Positions 16,748 to 24,390 of a stretch of 64,000 nucleotides of DNA are shown piece by piece. Under the pieces are notes generated by a model. The model saw only the letters and a program-made list of their open reading frames with translations, was not told the DNA's origin and did not search any database. Position 1 is the first letter of the stretch, and every line of letters starts with the position of its first letter. Where the stretch lies: contig JBDTNL010000005.1 of assembly GCA_039933785.1 (NCBI GenBank), positions 28,889 to 92,888 of the forward strand, in the 5' to 3' direction. This DNA is from JBDTNL01 sp039933785 (GTDB taxonomy: Bacteria > Acidobacteriota > Thermoanaerobaculia > Multivoradales > JAGPDF01). The position numbers were made by a program, and so were the translations under genes.

Positions 16748-19075
16748 ATGTCGAAGTCCTCGTCTGTGTGCAGCCTGATCGTCTTTCTCGCCTCGGCGCC
16801 GCTCGCGGCGCAGTTCCCCCATCCGGTGCAGGGCCACGTCGTCGACGGGACGGGGCAGCCGGTGCCGCGGGCGGCCGTCGAGATCGTGCACGGCGAGCGT
16901 GGTACGAGCGGTCCAGACGGAGCCTTTGCGCTGACCGCGTTCGGGGTCAGTCCCGTGGTGCGGGTTTCGAGCCCGGGGTATCGGGTGGCCGAGCGCACCT
17001 TGGACCTGAGCGCGATTCCGACGGACCTCGTGGTGGTGCTCGAGCTCGCGACGCGGCTGTCCGACGAGATCGTGGTGCGGGCCGTGCGCGCCGATACGGT
17101 GACGCCGGTAACCAAGACCGATCTCGACGTTGGGGCACTCGCCCAAGCGAACTACGGTCAGGAGATGCCATTCCTGATCAATCGCACGCCGTCGATGACG
17201 AACTATTCCGAGAGCGGTCTCGGCGCCGGGTACGCGTACTTTTACCTGCGTGGGATTCAGCAGACCCGCATCAACATGACGCTCGACGGCGCGCCGCTCA
17301 ACGACCCCGAGGAGTCGGCCGTGTACTTCGCGAATTTCGGCGACTTCGCGAGCGCGCTCGAAAGCGTGCAGATCCAGCGCGGCGTCGGGACCTCGACGGT
17401 AGGTTCGGCGTCTTACGGTGGGTCGATCAATTTCGCCAGCGCCGACCTCACCGATCGCCCCCAGTTCTCTGGGCGTATCGAGACCGGGTCGTACGGCACG
17501 GAAAAGGGCACGTTCGCACTGCAGTCCGGGCGGCTGGGCGACACCGGCATCGCGCTTTACGCCCGCGGATCGCTGCAGACCACCGATGGTTTTCGCGAGC
17601 ACTCGGGGCTCGATCAGCGCGCGCTCTATTTCGGCGCTTCGCGCCAGGGCGAGACCTCGTTCGTCAAGCTCTTCGGGTTCGCGGCGCACGAGAAGACCCA
17701 TCTCGCGTTCATCGCCACCGATCGGGACGTGCTCGAGCGCAACCTGCGGTTCAACCCCATGCAGCCCGAGGAAACCGACAGCTTCGAGCAGGATTTCCTG
17801 CAAGCGCAGTACACCAAGATGATCGGCGACAAGACCACGGTTTCCGCACAGGGCTACTACAACGGGGCTTACGGCTGGTTCGATCTCTGGGACGACGAGG
17901 TGGCCAAGAACGCGCTCCAGCGCTACGGCATCCACGGCTACTTTGTGGGAGGTATCGTCAGCGTCAACCACACCCAGGGGCCGCTCGACTTCACCTGGGG
18001 CGTTCACGCGAGCACGTTTGCGCGCGATCACTTCCTCGACATCCTGGGCGGTGATCGCCAGTACACCAACACCGGGCACAAGAAGGACGTCAACAGCTTC
18101 GCCAAGGTGACGTATGCGCTGCGCAAATGGCAGCTCTATGCCGACGCCCAGGTGCGGCACGCGGACTTCCGCTATGACGGATCAGTGGACCTGGGATCTA
18201 TTTCGTGGACCTTTTTCAATCCGAAGGTGGGTGCTCGTCGGGACCTGGGGCATGGCGTCACCGTCTACGGCGCCATCGGGCGAGCGACTCGCGAGCCGAC
18301 GCGCAATGACCTGCTGGCAGGCGAGGACAATGTGACGGTCTTCCACCAGCTCGACGCGGTGAAGCCCGAGCGGGTGACCGACTACGAGCTGGGCACCGAT
18401 TGGAGAGGGCGGCGAGCCTCGGTGTCGCTCAACGTCTACGCCATGGAATTTCGCGACGAGATCGCGCTCACTGGCGAGCTCTCCGGCATCGGCTTGCCGC
18501 TGCGACGGAATGTGGATCGGAGCTTCCGCCGCGGCGTCGAGCTCGACGCGCGGTTTGATCCGAGCAAGAGCCTGCGGCTCTTGCTTACGGCGAACGTGAG
18601 CCGCAATCGGATTCGGGAGTGGACGCAGTTCTACGACGTGTATGCCACGGACGGCTCGTACGCCACGCAGGAGAGCCGGGTATTCCGCACTGTCGAGCCG
18701 CTGCTCACGCCCGACGTGGTGGTCAATCCGGCGGTCGAGTGGCAGGTGACCGACGCGTTGAACTTCGCGTTGCAAGGCCGCTACTCGAGTCGTTCGTGGC
18801 TCGACAACACCAACGCGCCTGGGTTCGAGACGCCGTCGTTCTGGAACACCGATCTCGCGGTCGGGCTGGAGCTCAAGCAATGGATCGCGATCGGCGAGCC
18901 GCGCCTGCGGCTGCAGGTGAACAACCTGTTCGACAACCAGCGCATCTGGCCGTCGGGGTACAGCTATCTCTACTTCCAGCAGGAGGCGAGTGGCGGACAA
19001 ACGCTGGTCGGGACGCCTTCGTTCTATCCGCAGGCAACGCGGACGTTCTTTCTGTCACTCGAGTTCAAGCATTGA
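16748..19075 (+). CDS. TonB-dependent outer-membrane receptor, probable thiamine receptor
   Basis: Outer-membrane receptor of 775 residues. A signal peptide (LIVFLASAPLAAQ) is followed by a carboxypeptidase-regulatory-like beta-sandwich (GHVVDGTGQPVPRAAVEIVH), common in Bacteroidota and acidobacterial receptors. The plug domain (near residues 115-235) carries IQQTRINMTLDGAPLNDPEE and YGGSINFASADL. The rest is a 22-strand barrel ending in FFLSLEFKH with a terminal-aromatic pattern. The TPP riboswitch upstream and the PnuT gene downstream indicate that it imports thiamine or a phosphorylated form. GGAGG lies 7 nt before the ATG. Substrate is inferred from regulation. Confidence 0.88.
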   Translation: MSKSSSVCSLIVFLASAPLAAQFPHPVQGHVVDGTGQPVPRAAVEIVHGERGTSGPDGAFALTAFGVSPVVRVSSPGYRVAERTLDLSAIPTDLVVVLELATRLSDEIVVRAVRADTVTPVTKTDLDVGALAQANYGQEMPFLINRTPSMTNYSESGLGAGYAYFYLRGIQQTRINMTLDGAPLNDPEESAVYFANFGDFASALESVQIQRGVGTSTVGSASYGGSINFASADLTDRPQFSGRIETGSYGTEKGTFALQSGRLGDTGIALYARGSLQTTDGFREHSGLDQRALYFGASRQGETSFVKLFGFAAHEKTHLAFIATDRDVLERNLRFNPMQPEETDSFEQDFLQAQYTKMIGDKTTVSAQGYYNGAYGWFDLWDDEVAKNALQRYGIHGYFVGGIVSVNHTQGPLDFTWGVHASTFARDHFLDILGGDRQYTNTGHKKDVNSFAKVTYALRKWQLYADAQVRHADFRYDGSVDLGSISWTFFNPKVGARRDLGHGVTVYGAIGRATREPTRNDLLAGEDNVTVFHQLDAVKPERVTDYELGTDWRGRRASVSLNVYAMEFRDEIALTGELSGIGLPLRRNVDRSFRRGVELDARFDPSKSLRLLLTANVSRNRIREWTQFYDVYATDGSYATQESRVFRTVEPLLTPDVVVNPAVEWQVTDALNFALQGRYSSRSWLDNTNAPGFETPSFWNTDLAVGLELKQWIAIGEPRLRLQVNNLFDNQRIWPSGYSYLYFQQEASGGQTLVGTPSFYPQATRTFFLSLEFKH

Positions 19076-19076
19076 C

Positions 19077-19649
19077 ATGAGTACCTGGGAAGTCGTCGGC
19101 GCGCTCTTCGGCCTCGTGAGTGTCTGGCTCACGGTACGCGAGAGCATCTGGTGCTGGCCGATCGGTTTGGTTACGGTGGGGGCCTACGTCGTGGTGTTTT
19201 GGCACGCCAAGCTCTACGCCGATACCGGGCTCCAGGTCGTGTATGTAGTCCTCTCCCTCTACGGCTGGTGGGCGTGGCTGCACGGCGGCGCCGACGCCCG
19301 GGCGCTGCGAGTGGAACGCACGCCGGGCTGGGCGTGGGGGGTGTCGACTCTCGTCAGCATGGCCTCGACGGCCGCGCTCGGTGCGCTGCTCTACAGCCAT
19401 ACCGATGCTGCGATGCCCTACTGGGACGCCGGCACGACCTCCGTCAGTCTGGTCGCGCAGTGGCTGCAAACGCGCAAGTGGATCGAGAACTGGTGGTTGT
19501 GGATCGCGGTCGACGCGGTGTACGTCGGGATGTACATCGTGAAGCACCTGTATCTGACGGCCGGTCTCTATGCCGCGTACCTGCTCCTGGCGATCGTCGG
19601 CTGGCGCGCGTGGCGAAAGTCGCTCGAGCGTTCGACGGAGGCGGTTTGA
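19077..19649 (+). CDS. pnuT: PnuC-family permease, probable thiamine transporter PnuT
   Basis: Inner-membrane permease of 190 residues with about seven helices. VSVWLTVRESIWCWPIGLV at the start and the tryptophan-rich WWAWLHGG and WKS/KWIENWWLWIAVDAVYVG regions are PnuC-family signatures. PnuC imports nicotinamide riboside, while PnuT relatives under TPP riboswitches carry thiamine. The gene follows the receptor stop by 1 nt and overlaps the next gene by 4 nt. Facilitated import requires a kinase to trap the substrate, which points to the downstream NadR-like gene. The thiamine assignment rests on riboswitch control, not on a residue I can point to. Confidence 0.85.
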   Translation: MSTWEVVGALFGLVSVWLTVRESIWCWPIGLVTVGAYVVVFWHAKLYADTGLQVVYVVLSLYGWWAWLHGGADARALRVERTPGWAWGVSTLVSMASTAALGALLYSHTDAAMPYWDAGTTSVSLVAQWLQTRKWIENWWLWIAVDAVYVGMYIVKHLYLTAGLYAAYLLLAIVGWRAWRKSLERSTEAV

Positions 19650-20200
19650 CCCGTTTTGGGCAGGCGCCGTTGCGCGTCGTCGTCACCGGTTCGGAGTGCA
19701 CCGGCAAGACGACCCTGGCGCAGGCGATCGCCGAACGCTTCGTGGCGCCTTGGGTGCCCGAGTCGTCGCGCTTGCACGCGGAGGAAGTTGCGCTCCGGGA
19801 GCACCGCGAGCTCACCCTTGCCGACGTTCAGCCCATCGCTCGGCGGCATCTCGCGGCCGAGGACGAAGCGCTCACTCGCGCCGGTCCATTGCTGATACTC
19901 GACACCGACTTGCTGAGCACGGTGGTGTACTCGCGCCACTACTACGGGGAATGCGCCGCGTGGATCGAAGCGGCGGCGCGGGAGCGGCTGGCCGATCTCT
20001 ATCTCTTCTGCCGGCCCGATCTACCTTGGATCGCCGACGGCGTGCGCGACCGTCCGATCCAGCGCGAGCAGATCGATGCGCTGTTCCGGTCTCGACTGGA
20101 CGCGGTGGGAGCGCGCTGCGTCGAAGTCGTAGGGCAGGGCAGGGAGCGCACCGAAATCGGCGAGCGAGCAGTGGCGCGCCTCCTCGCGGAAGCGCGCTGA
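19646..20200 (+). CDS. NadR-like nucleoside/vitamin kinase (AAA ATPase), candidate thiamine kinase
   Basis: P-loop kinase of 184 residues resembling the C-terminal ribosylnicotinamide kinase domain of NadR. VVVTGSECTGKTTLAQAIAE is the Walker A at residues 12-31, then a PESSRLHAEE lid-like region, LLILDTDLLSTVVYSRHYYG (Walker B-like Asp) and DLYLFCRPDLPWIADGVRD. Neither the NMN adenylyltransferase nor the helix-turn-helix domain of NadR is present. The TTG start overlaps the pnuT stop by 4 nt, with GGAGG 4 nt upstream. As the last gene of a TPP-riboswitch operon with a PnuT permease, it most likely phosphorylates imported thiamine. Nicotinamide riboside remains the alternative substrate. Confidence 0.75.
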   Translation: MTRFGQAPLRVVVTGSECTGKTTLAQAIAERFVAPWVPESSRLHAEEVALREHRELTLADVQPIARRHLAAEDEALTRAGPLLILDTDLLSTVVYSRHYYGECAAWIEAAARERLADLYLFCRPDLPWIADGVRDRPIQREQIDALFRSRLDAVGARCVEVVGQGRERTEIGERAVARLLAEAR

Positions 20201-20214
20201 GCGGACGGTAGAGC

Positions 20215-20841
20215 CTACTTGTCGGTGGGGTTGAGGGCTTTGAAGGTGAGTGCGGCCACCGCAGCGGCGAGAAACTCCGCCACCAGGTAAATCCACAGGT
20301 TGCTCCAGGAGGAGAGCCCGAGGATCGAGATCCCGACCGCCACGGCGGGGTTGAACGCCCCGCCGGAGATGCTGCCGACGGCGAAAGCGCCGGTCATGAC
20401 GGTCATGCCGATGGCGAGGCCGTAGAAGGAGTTACCGGCGGTGCCCTTGGCGGTCGCGACGTTCAGGACTACGTAGACCAGAGCGAAGGTGAAGAGGAAT
20501 TCAGCGATCAACGCCGGAGCGGTCGCTGGCGTCATTGCCGAGACCGCTACGCCCGCCTTGAGGAATTTGACCGCCGCCGCCGCCAATGCGGCGCCAATCA
20601 CCTGGAAGATCCAGTAGGGCAGCAAGTCCTTGGTCTCAGTGCGCCCGCGGAGCCATACGCCGAGGGTCACCGCGGGGTTGTAGTGGCCGCCCGAGATGTG
20701 GCCGCCGGCGAGCACCATCACCATGAGAGCGGCCCCGATCGCGAGCGGCGGAATGACCCCGCCGTCGCCAGCGATCACCGTGCAACCGACGGTCAAGACG
20801 AGGAAAAACGTGCCGATGAGCTCGGTCAGGTACTTGTTCAT
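20215..20841 (-). CDS. Aquaporin / MIP family channel
   Basis: Six-helix membrane channel of 208 residues. The two half-helix NPA motifs are SGGHYNPAVTLGVW (near residue 55) and SGGAFNPAVAVGIS (near residue 168), and the N-terminus MNKYLTELIGTFFLVLTVGC is typical. The selectivity-filter positions cannot be set without alignment, so water (AqpZ) against glycerol (GlpF) is open; the short loops favour the AqpZ-like group. AAGGAG precedes the ATG by about 8 nt. The gene is convergent with the NadR-like gene and divergent from ndh. Confidence 0.9.
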   Translation of the reverse strand: MNKYLTELIGTFFLVLTVGCTVIAGDGGVIPPLAIGAALMVMVLAGGHISGGHYNPAVTLGVWLRGRTETKDLLPYWIFQVIGAALAAAAVKFLKAGVAVSAMTPATAPALIAEFLFTFALVYVVLNVATAKGTAGNSFYGLAIGMTVMTGAFAVGSISGGAFNPAVAVGISILGLSSWSNLWIYLVAEFLAAAVAALTFKALNPTDK

Positions 20842-20935
20842 GACAGTACTCCTTGGCCGCCGAGGGCCGATGACGGGGAAGAGACGTCGGTTGCCGGCAA
20901 TTCTTTCACTACTCGGCTGCCCATAGAATCAACCG

Positions 20936-22204
20936 ATGACAAGGCCGCGCGTCGTGATTGTCGGTGGGGGCTTCGGCGGCATCGAAGCCGCGAAGGCTCT
21001 GCGTCGCCTCGCAGTGGACGTCACGGTCATCGATCGCAACAACCACTACGTCTTTCAGCCGCTGCTCTACCAGGTGGCAACTGCCGACCTGGCGCCGGGG
21101 CAGATCGCGGCTCCGATCCGACAAATCCTCCGCCGGCAGCGCAACACCGAGGTCCTGATGGCCGAAGTGGTGGGGGTCGACCTCGTGACACGACGAGTGC
21201 ACTTCGATATCGAGGGCGCGGGGGCGACGATCGAACACAAGGAGCAGTCGTACGATGTGCTGATCCTGTCGACCGGCGTGCAGCAGAGCTATTTCGGTCA
21301 CGACGAGTTCGCCCGTTTCGCGCCGGCGTTGAAGACGCTCGAGGACGCCACCAGCGTCCGCAGCACCATCCTGCGCTCGTTCGAGTTGGCCGAGGTCGAG
21401 GACGATCCGGAGCGCCGCAAAGCGCTGCTCACCTTCGTCCTGGTCGGCGGCGGGCCGACGGGAGTCGAGATGGCGGGGGCGCTGGCGGACCTGGCCCACG
21501 TCACCATGGTCAAGGACTTCCGCCATATCGATCCGACGACGGCGCGCGTCGTGTTGATCGAGGCCGGGCCGCGCATCCTGCCCACATTCGCCGAATCCCT
21601 GGCGGAACGCGCTCACCAGCAACTGGTCTCGATGGGGGTCGAGATCCGCACCGGCGCGCCGGTGAAGCTGGTGGACGCCGAGGGTGTGGTGATCGGCGAC
21701 GAGCGCCTGCGCTCGGCCAGCGTGCTGTGGACCGCGGGGGTGAAGCCGTCGCCGGCCGCGGCGTGGCTCGGCGCTCCGACGGATCGTCCGGGTCGGGTCC
21801 TGGTGCAGGGCGACCTCACCGTCGCCGGGCATCCGAACGTCTTCGTCATCGGGGACGTCGCCAGTCTCGAGCAAGACGGCAAGGCGCTACCCGGCGTGGC
21901 GCAGGTGGCCATGCAGCAAGGTCGCTACGTCGGCAAGGTGATCGCGCGCCGATTGGCCGGTGCCGCGGCGCCCAAGCCGTTTCGCTATTTCGACAAGGGC
22001 AACATGGCCGTCGTGGGCCGCAACTTCGCACTGCTGGAAGCTCAGAAGCTTCGCCTCAGTGGCTTTCCGGCGTGGTTGGCGTGGGCCTTCATCCACATCA
22101 ACTATTTGGCGCAGTTCAACAACAAGCTTCTGGTGATGGCGCAGTGGGCGTGGACTTACGTCACGCGCCAGCGAGGCTCGCGGCTGATACTCGGGCGACA
22201 CTAG
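20936..22204 (+). CDS. ndh: Type II NADH:quinone oxidoreductase
   Basis: Monotopic, non-proton-pumping NADH dehydrogenase of 422 residues. The FAD motif is VVIVGGGFGGIEAAKAL, followed by IDRNNHYVFQPLLYQVAT, a family hallmark. The NADH motif is FVLVGGGPTGVEMAGALADL. AQVAMQQGRYVGKVI lies before the quinone region. The C-terminal membrane-anchoring helices include AWLAWAFIHINYL and FNNKLLVMAQWAWTY. TAGAAT at 20924-20929 ends 6 nt before the ATG with no ribosome binding site, so the mRNA is probably leaderless. The stop overlaps the stop of the convergent GNAT gene by 4 nt (shared CTAG). Confidence 0.93.
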   Translation: MTRPRVVIVGGGFGGIEAAKALRRLAVDVTVIDRNNHYVFQPLLYQVATADLAPGQIAAPIRQILRRQRNTEVLMAEVVGVDLVTRRVHFDIEGAGATIEHKEQSYDVLILSTGVQQSYFGHDEFARFAPALKTLEDATSVRSTILRSFELAEVEDDPERRKALLTFVLVGGGPTGVEMAGALADLAHVTMVKDFRHIDPTTARVVLIEAGPRILPTFAESLAERAHQQLVSMGVEIRTGAPVKLVDAEGVVIGDERLRSASVLWTAGVKPSPAAAWLGAPTDRPGRVLVQGDLTVAGHPNVFVIGDVASLEQDGKALPGVAQVAMQQGRYVGKVIARRLAGAAAPKPFRYFDKGNMAVVGRNFALLEAQKLRLSGFPAWLAWAFIHINYLAQFNNKLLVMAQWAWTYVTRQRGSRLILGRH

Positions 22205-22926
22205 CCCCGCTGCTTGAGGATCGGCGCGGTGAGGTCGCTCAAGCGGGAGCGTTGCCGGCCGTCGCCATCGAAGTTGCCCGGAGCGAGCCAGGTCGAGAAC
22301 GCTTCCTGGAGCGCCGGCCACTCCCTGTCGATCGCGGCGTACCAGGCGGTATTCCGATTGCGGCCCTTGTACACGGTCGCCTGCCGGAAGATCCCCTCGT
22401 AAGAGAAGCCCAGGCGTTGTGCCGCGTCGCGCGACGGCTGGTTCAGCGCATCGCATTTCCACTCGTAGCGCCGGTAGCCGAGCTCAAAGGCGTACTTCAT
22501 ACACAGATACATCGCCTCGGTGGCGGCCGGGCTGCGCTGGAGACTCGGCGAGTAGTGGATGTGGCCGACCTCGATCGAGCCCATCGCGGGCACGATGTTG
22601 AGATAGCTCGAAACTCCCACCGGCCGGCCGGTCGAACGATCGACGACGGCGAAGAACAGGGGATCGTCGCCGGCGCAGACTGTGCTCATCCAGTGCTGAT
22701 ACTCGACGAGGTTCGGAAACGGCCCGTACCCGAGATAGGTCCAGCTCTTGCCACTCTCGTCGGCCGCGTCGGCGGCGAACAAAGCCTCGGAATGCTGCTC
22801 GACCGAGAGGGGTTCGAGACGGCAGGTGCGCCCTTGGATAATTTCGCGCTGGGGGCGGATCGGCGGCTTCCAGTCCGCGACGGGGAAGCCGATAGGTTGG
22901 CCAAGCGAGTTGCGCAGAGAGTCCAT
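22201..22926 (-). CDS. GNAT-family N-acetyltransferase (RimJ/RimL-like)
   Basis: Acetyltransferase of about 241 residues. GRTCRLEPLSVEQHSEAL opens the fold. FFAVVDRSTGRPVGVSSYLN and GSIEVGHIHYSPSLQRSPAA contain the central strands and the acetyl-CoA loop. RRYEWKCDALNQPSRDAAQR followed by LGFSYEGIFRQ is the typical end of RimJ/RimL-type protein or small-amine acetyltransferases. The substrate is unknown. The gene is third in a minus-strand operon after HAD and HIT genes, starting 10 nt after the HIT stop. An in-frame upstream ATG at about 22998 would extend it into the HIT gene, but that stretch does not look conserved. Confidence 0.82.
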   Translation of the reverse strand: MDSLRNSLGQPIGFPVADWKPPIRPQREIIQGRTCRLEPLSVEQHSEALFAADAADESGKSWTYLGYGPFPNLVEYQHWMSTVCAGDDPLFFAVVDRSTGRPVGVSSYLNIVPAMGSIEVGHIHYSPSLQRSPAATEAMYLCMKYAFELGYRRYEWKCDALNQPSRDAAQRLGFSYEGIFRQATVYKGRNRNTAWYAAIDREWPALQEAFSTWLAPGNFDGDGRQRSRLSDLTAPILKQRG

Positions 22927-22936
22927 GCCGTTGAGC

Positions 22937-23584
22937 TTACGGCGAGGAGTGGTCGGCGGGCGAGGGCCGCACTCTGTGCTCGACGGCGCAATCGGCACAG
23001 CGAGCCGATTCGCTGCGGCCGGGGAACGGGTAACCGCACGTGGGACAGGCAGACGAGGTCTGGATGTCCGCGGTGCTCACGTCGTAGCGCGAGCGGAGCA
23101 GCCCGGCCAGCCGCAGGATGACTGCGGCGCACTCGGCGGCGGTAAGGCGTCGGAGCCCGACCGATGCCTCGAGCCGGGCATCGAACCGCGGAAAGTGTGG
23201 CGCCTCGCCCCACTTCCAGTGGGGATCGGTGGCCGTGCGACTCCGGCCGAGCAGATGCATATGCATCCGACGGTGCGCCCGCACTTCCTTGACGCCGGCG
23301 GGTTCGGCGTCGTCGTGGAGGGACCAATTTGACGCTTCCCAGTAGTTGACGCAGCCGCCCTCGAGCTGCGGCAGGGTCTGGAGCATGGCGGCACCGGATG
23401 CGGCGATCAGGAAGGACCATTGCGCGAGCTCGTCGGGCGAGAGCTCGCTACGTTCCCACACGGGTCGCGGCGGCTCGACCCGCAGGTGGCCGCCGTCGGC
23501 GCGGTCGAGCAGCAGGGATCCTTCCCCGGGCAGAACGATCTGCCCGCCGAGGCAAGCGAAGAGAGTGCGATTCCCTAGGGCCAT
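22937..23584 (-). CDS. HIT-like hydrolase domain with C-terminal zinc ribbon
   Basis: Protein of 215 residues. A central segment, GGCVNYWEASNWSLHDD, leads to VRAHRRMHMHLLGRS, which looks like the HIT histidine motif (H-x-H-x-h) of nucleotidyl hydrolases. The C-terminus has two Cys pairs, ACPTCGYPF and ARCADCA, forming a probable zinc ribbon. HIT proteins cleave nucleoside phosphate bonds or AppppA-like substrates; the precise reaction here is unknown. The start overlaps the end of the HAD gene by 10 nt, and the GNAT gene follows. The missing third His means the catalytic triad cannot be confirmed by eye. Confidence 0.6.
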   Translation of the reverse strand: MALGNRTLFACLGGQIVLPGEGSLLLDRADGGHLRVEPPRPVWERSELSPDELAQWSFLIAASGAAMLQTLPQLEGGCVNYWEASNWSLHDDAEPAGVKEVRAHRRMHMHLLGRSRTATDPHWKWGEAPHFPRFDARLEASVGLRRLTAAECAAVILRLAGLLRSRYDVSTADIQTSSACPTCGYPFPGRSESARCADCAVEHRVRPSPADHSSP

Positions 23585-24261
23585 AACTCCCTCAGTTGCA
23601 CCACGCCGGCGAGGATCGCCGTATGGGGCGCCTCGACCAGGCGGTCGCGCGTGTGCGCTCCGGTGAGGACTGCTAGGTTCCAGCGCACACCCGCCGCGTG
23701 GCCGGCGCGAAGGTCGAGGACCGTGTCGCCGACGTTGGCTACGGCGCTCGAGTGCTCGACGCCGGTCTCCCGCATGGCGCGCTGGATGAGATCGGGGCTC
23801 GGCCGCCCGCGACTCACGTCGTCGCCGCAGACGATTGCGTCGACGGCGCCCGGACCCCAGCGAAGCTCGTGGAGTAGCCGCTCGACGAGCGCACGCTCGA
23901 AGCCGGTGTTCAAGGCAACGCGAATTCCCGCGGCCCTGAGCCAGGCGATGGTTTCTTGCGCACCGGGCGTCGCCCGCGCGCCGTCGCGTTCGTAGCGTTC
24001 CACGAGCCGTCGGTGAAATGAGGCGTAGATCCCGCGCACGCGCTCAGCCTTGTCGGGTCCTTCGGGCACGCAGCTTTCGAGGGCGGCTCGTTTCGACCCT
24101 CCGCGCAGATCGCTGAGACGACTCGGAGAAATCCGCAGGCCGTGCTCCTCGAGGGCGGCGGTGAATGCCTCGGGCACCTCGCCCCGATCCTCGACGGTCG
24201 TCCCCGCCATGTCGAGGATCACCAACGCTGGACGCGCGACATTCTCAGTCTCGAGGGTCAT
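23575..24261 (-). CDS. Phosphonatase-like HAD hydrolase
   Basis: HAD-superfamily protein of 228 residues. Motif I is VILDMAGTTVEDRGEVPEAF; the DMAGTT variant is typical of phosphonoacetaldehyde hydrolase (PhnX) relatives. Motif II is VALNTGFERALV, the motif III Lys/Arg region is SRGRPSPDLIQRAM, and motif IV is ANVGDTVLDLRAGHAAG. A helical cap occupies residues 25-90. True phosphonatase needs a cap Lys that I cannot place, so the substrate may be another phosphate ester. It is the first gene of a HAD-HIT-GNAT operon. TAGACT about 30 nt upstream could be the -10 box. Confidence 0.8.
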   Translation of the reverse strand: MTLETENVARPALVILDMAGTTVEDRGEVPEAFTAALEEHGLRISPSRLSDLRGGSKRAALESCVPEGPDKAERVRGIYASFHRRLVERYERDGARATPGAQETIAWLRAAGIRVALNTGFERALVERLLHELRWGPGAVDAIVCGDDVSRGRPSPDLIQRAMRETGVEHSSAVANVGDTVLDLRAGHAAGVRWNLAVLTGAHTRDRLVEAPHTAILAGVVQLRELWP

Positions 24262-24390
24262 GGTCGGAATTCCGCGCCCGTGGGGCGCGCCCAGTCTAGC
24301 GCTTCGAACGGACCCGCACGAGGCGACGCAGGTCGAGAAGCGATCCTCCGGGAGCTTCGAAGGCGCCCGTGCTGGTAGGCTTCGCGGGTC

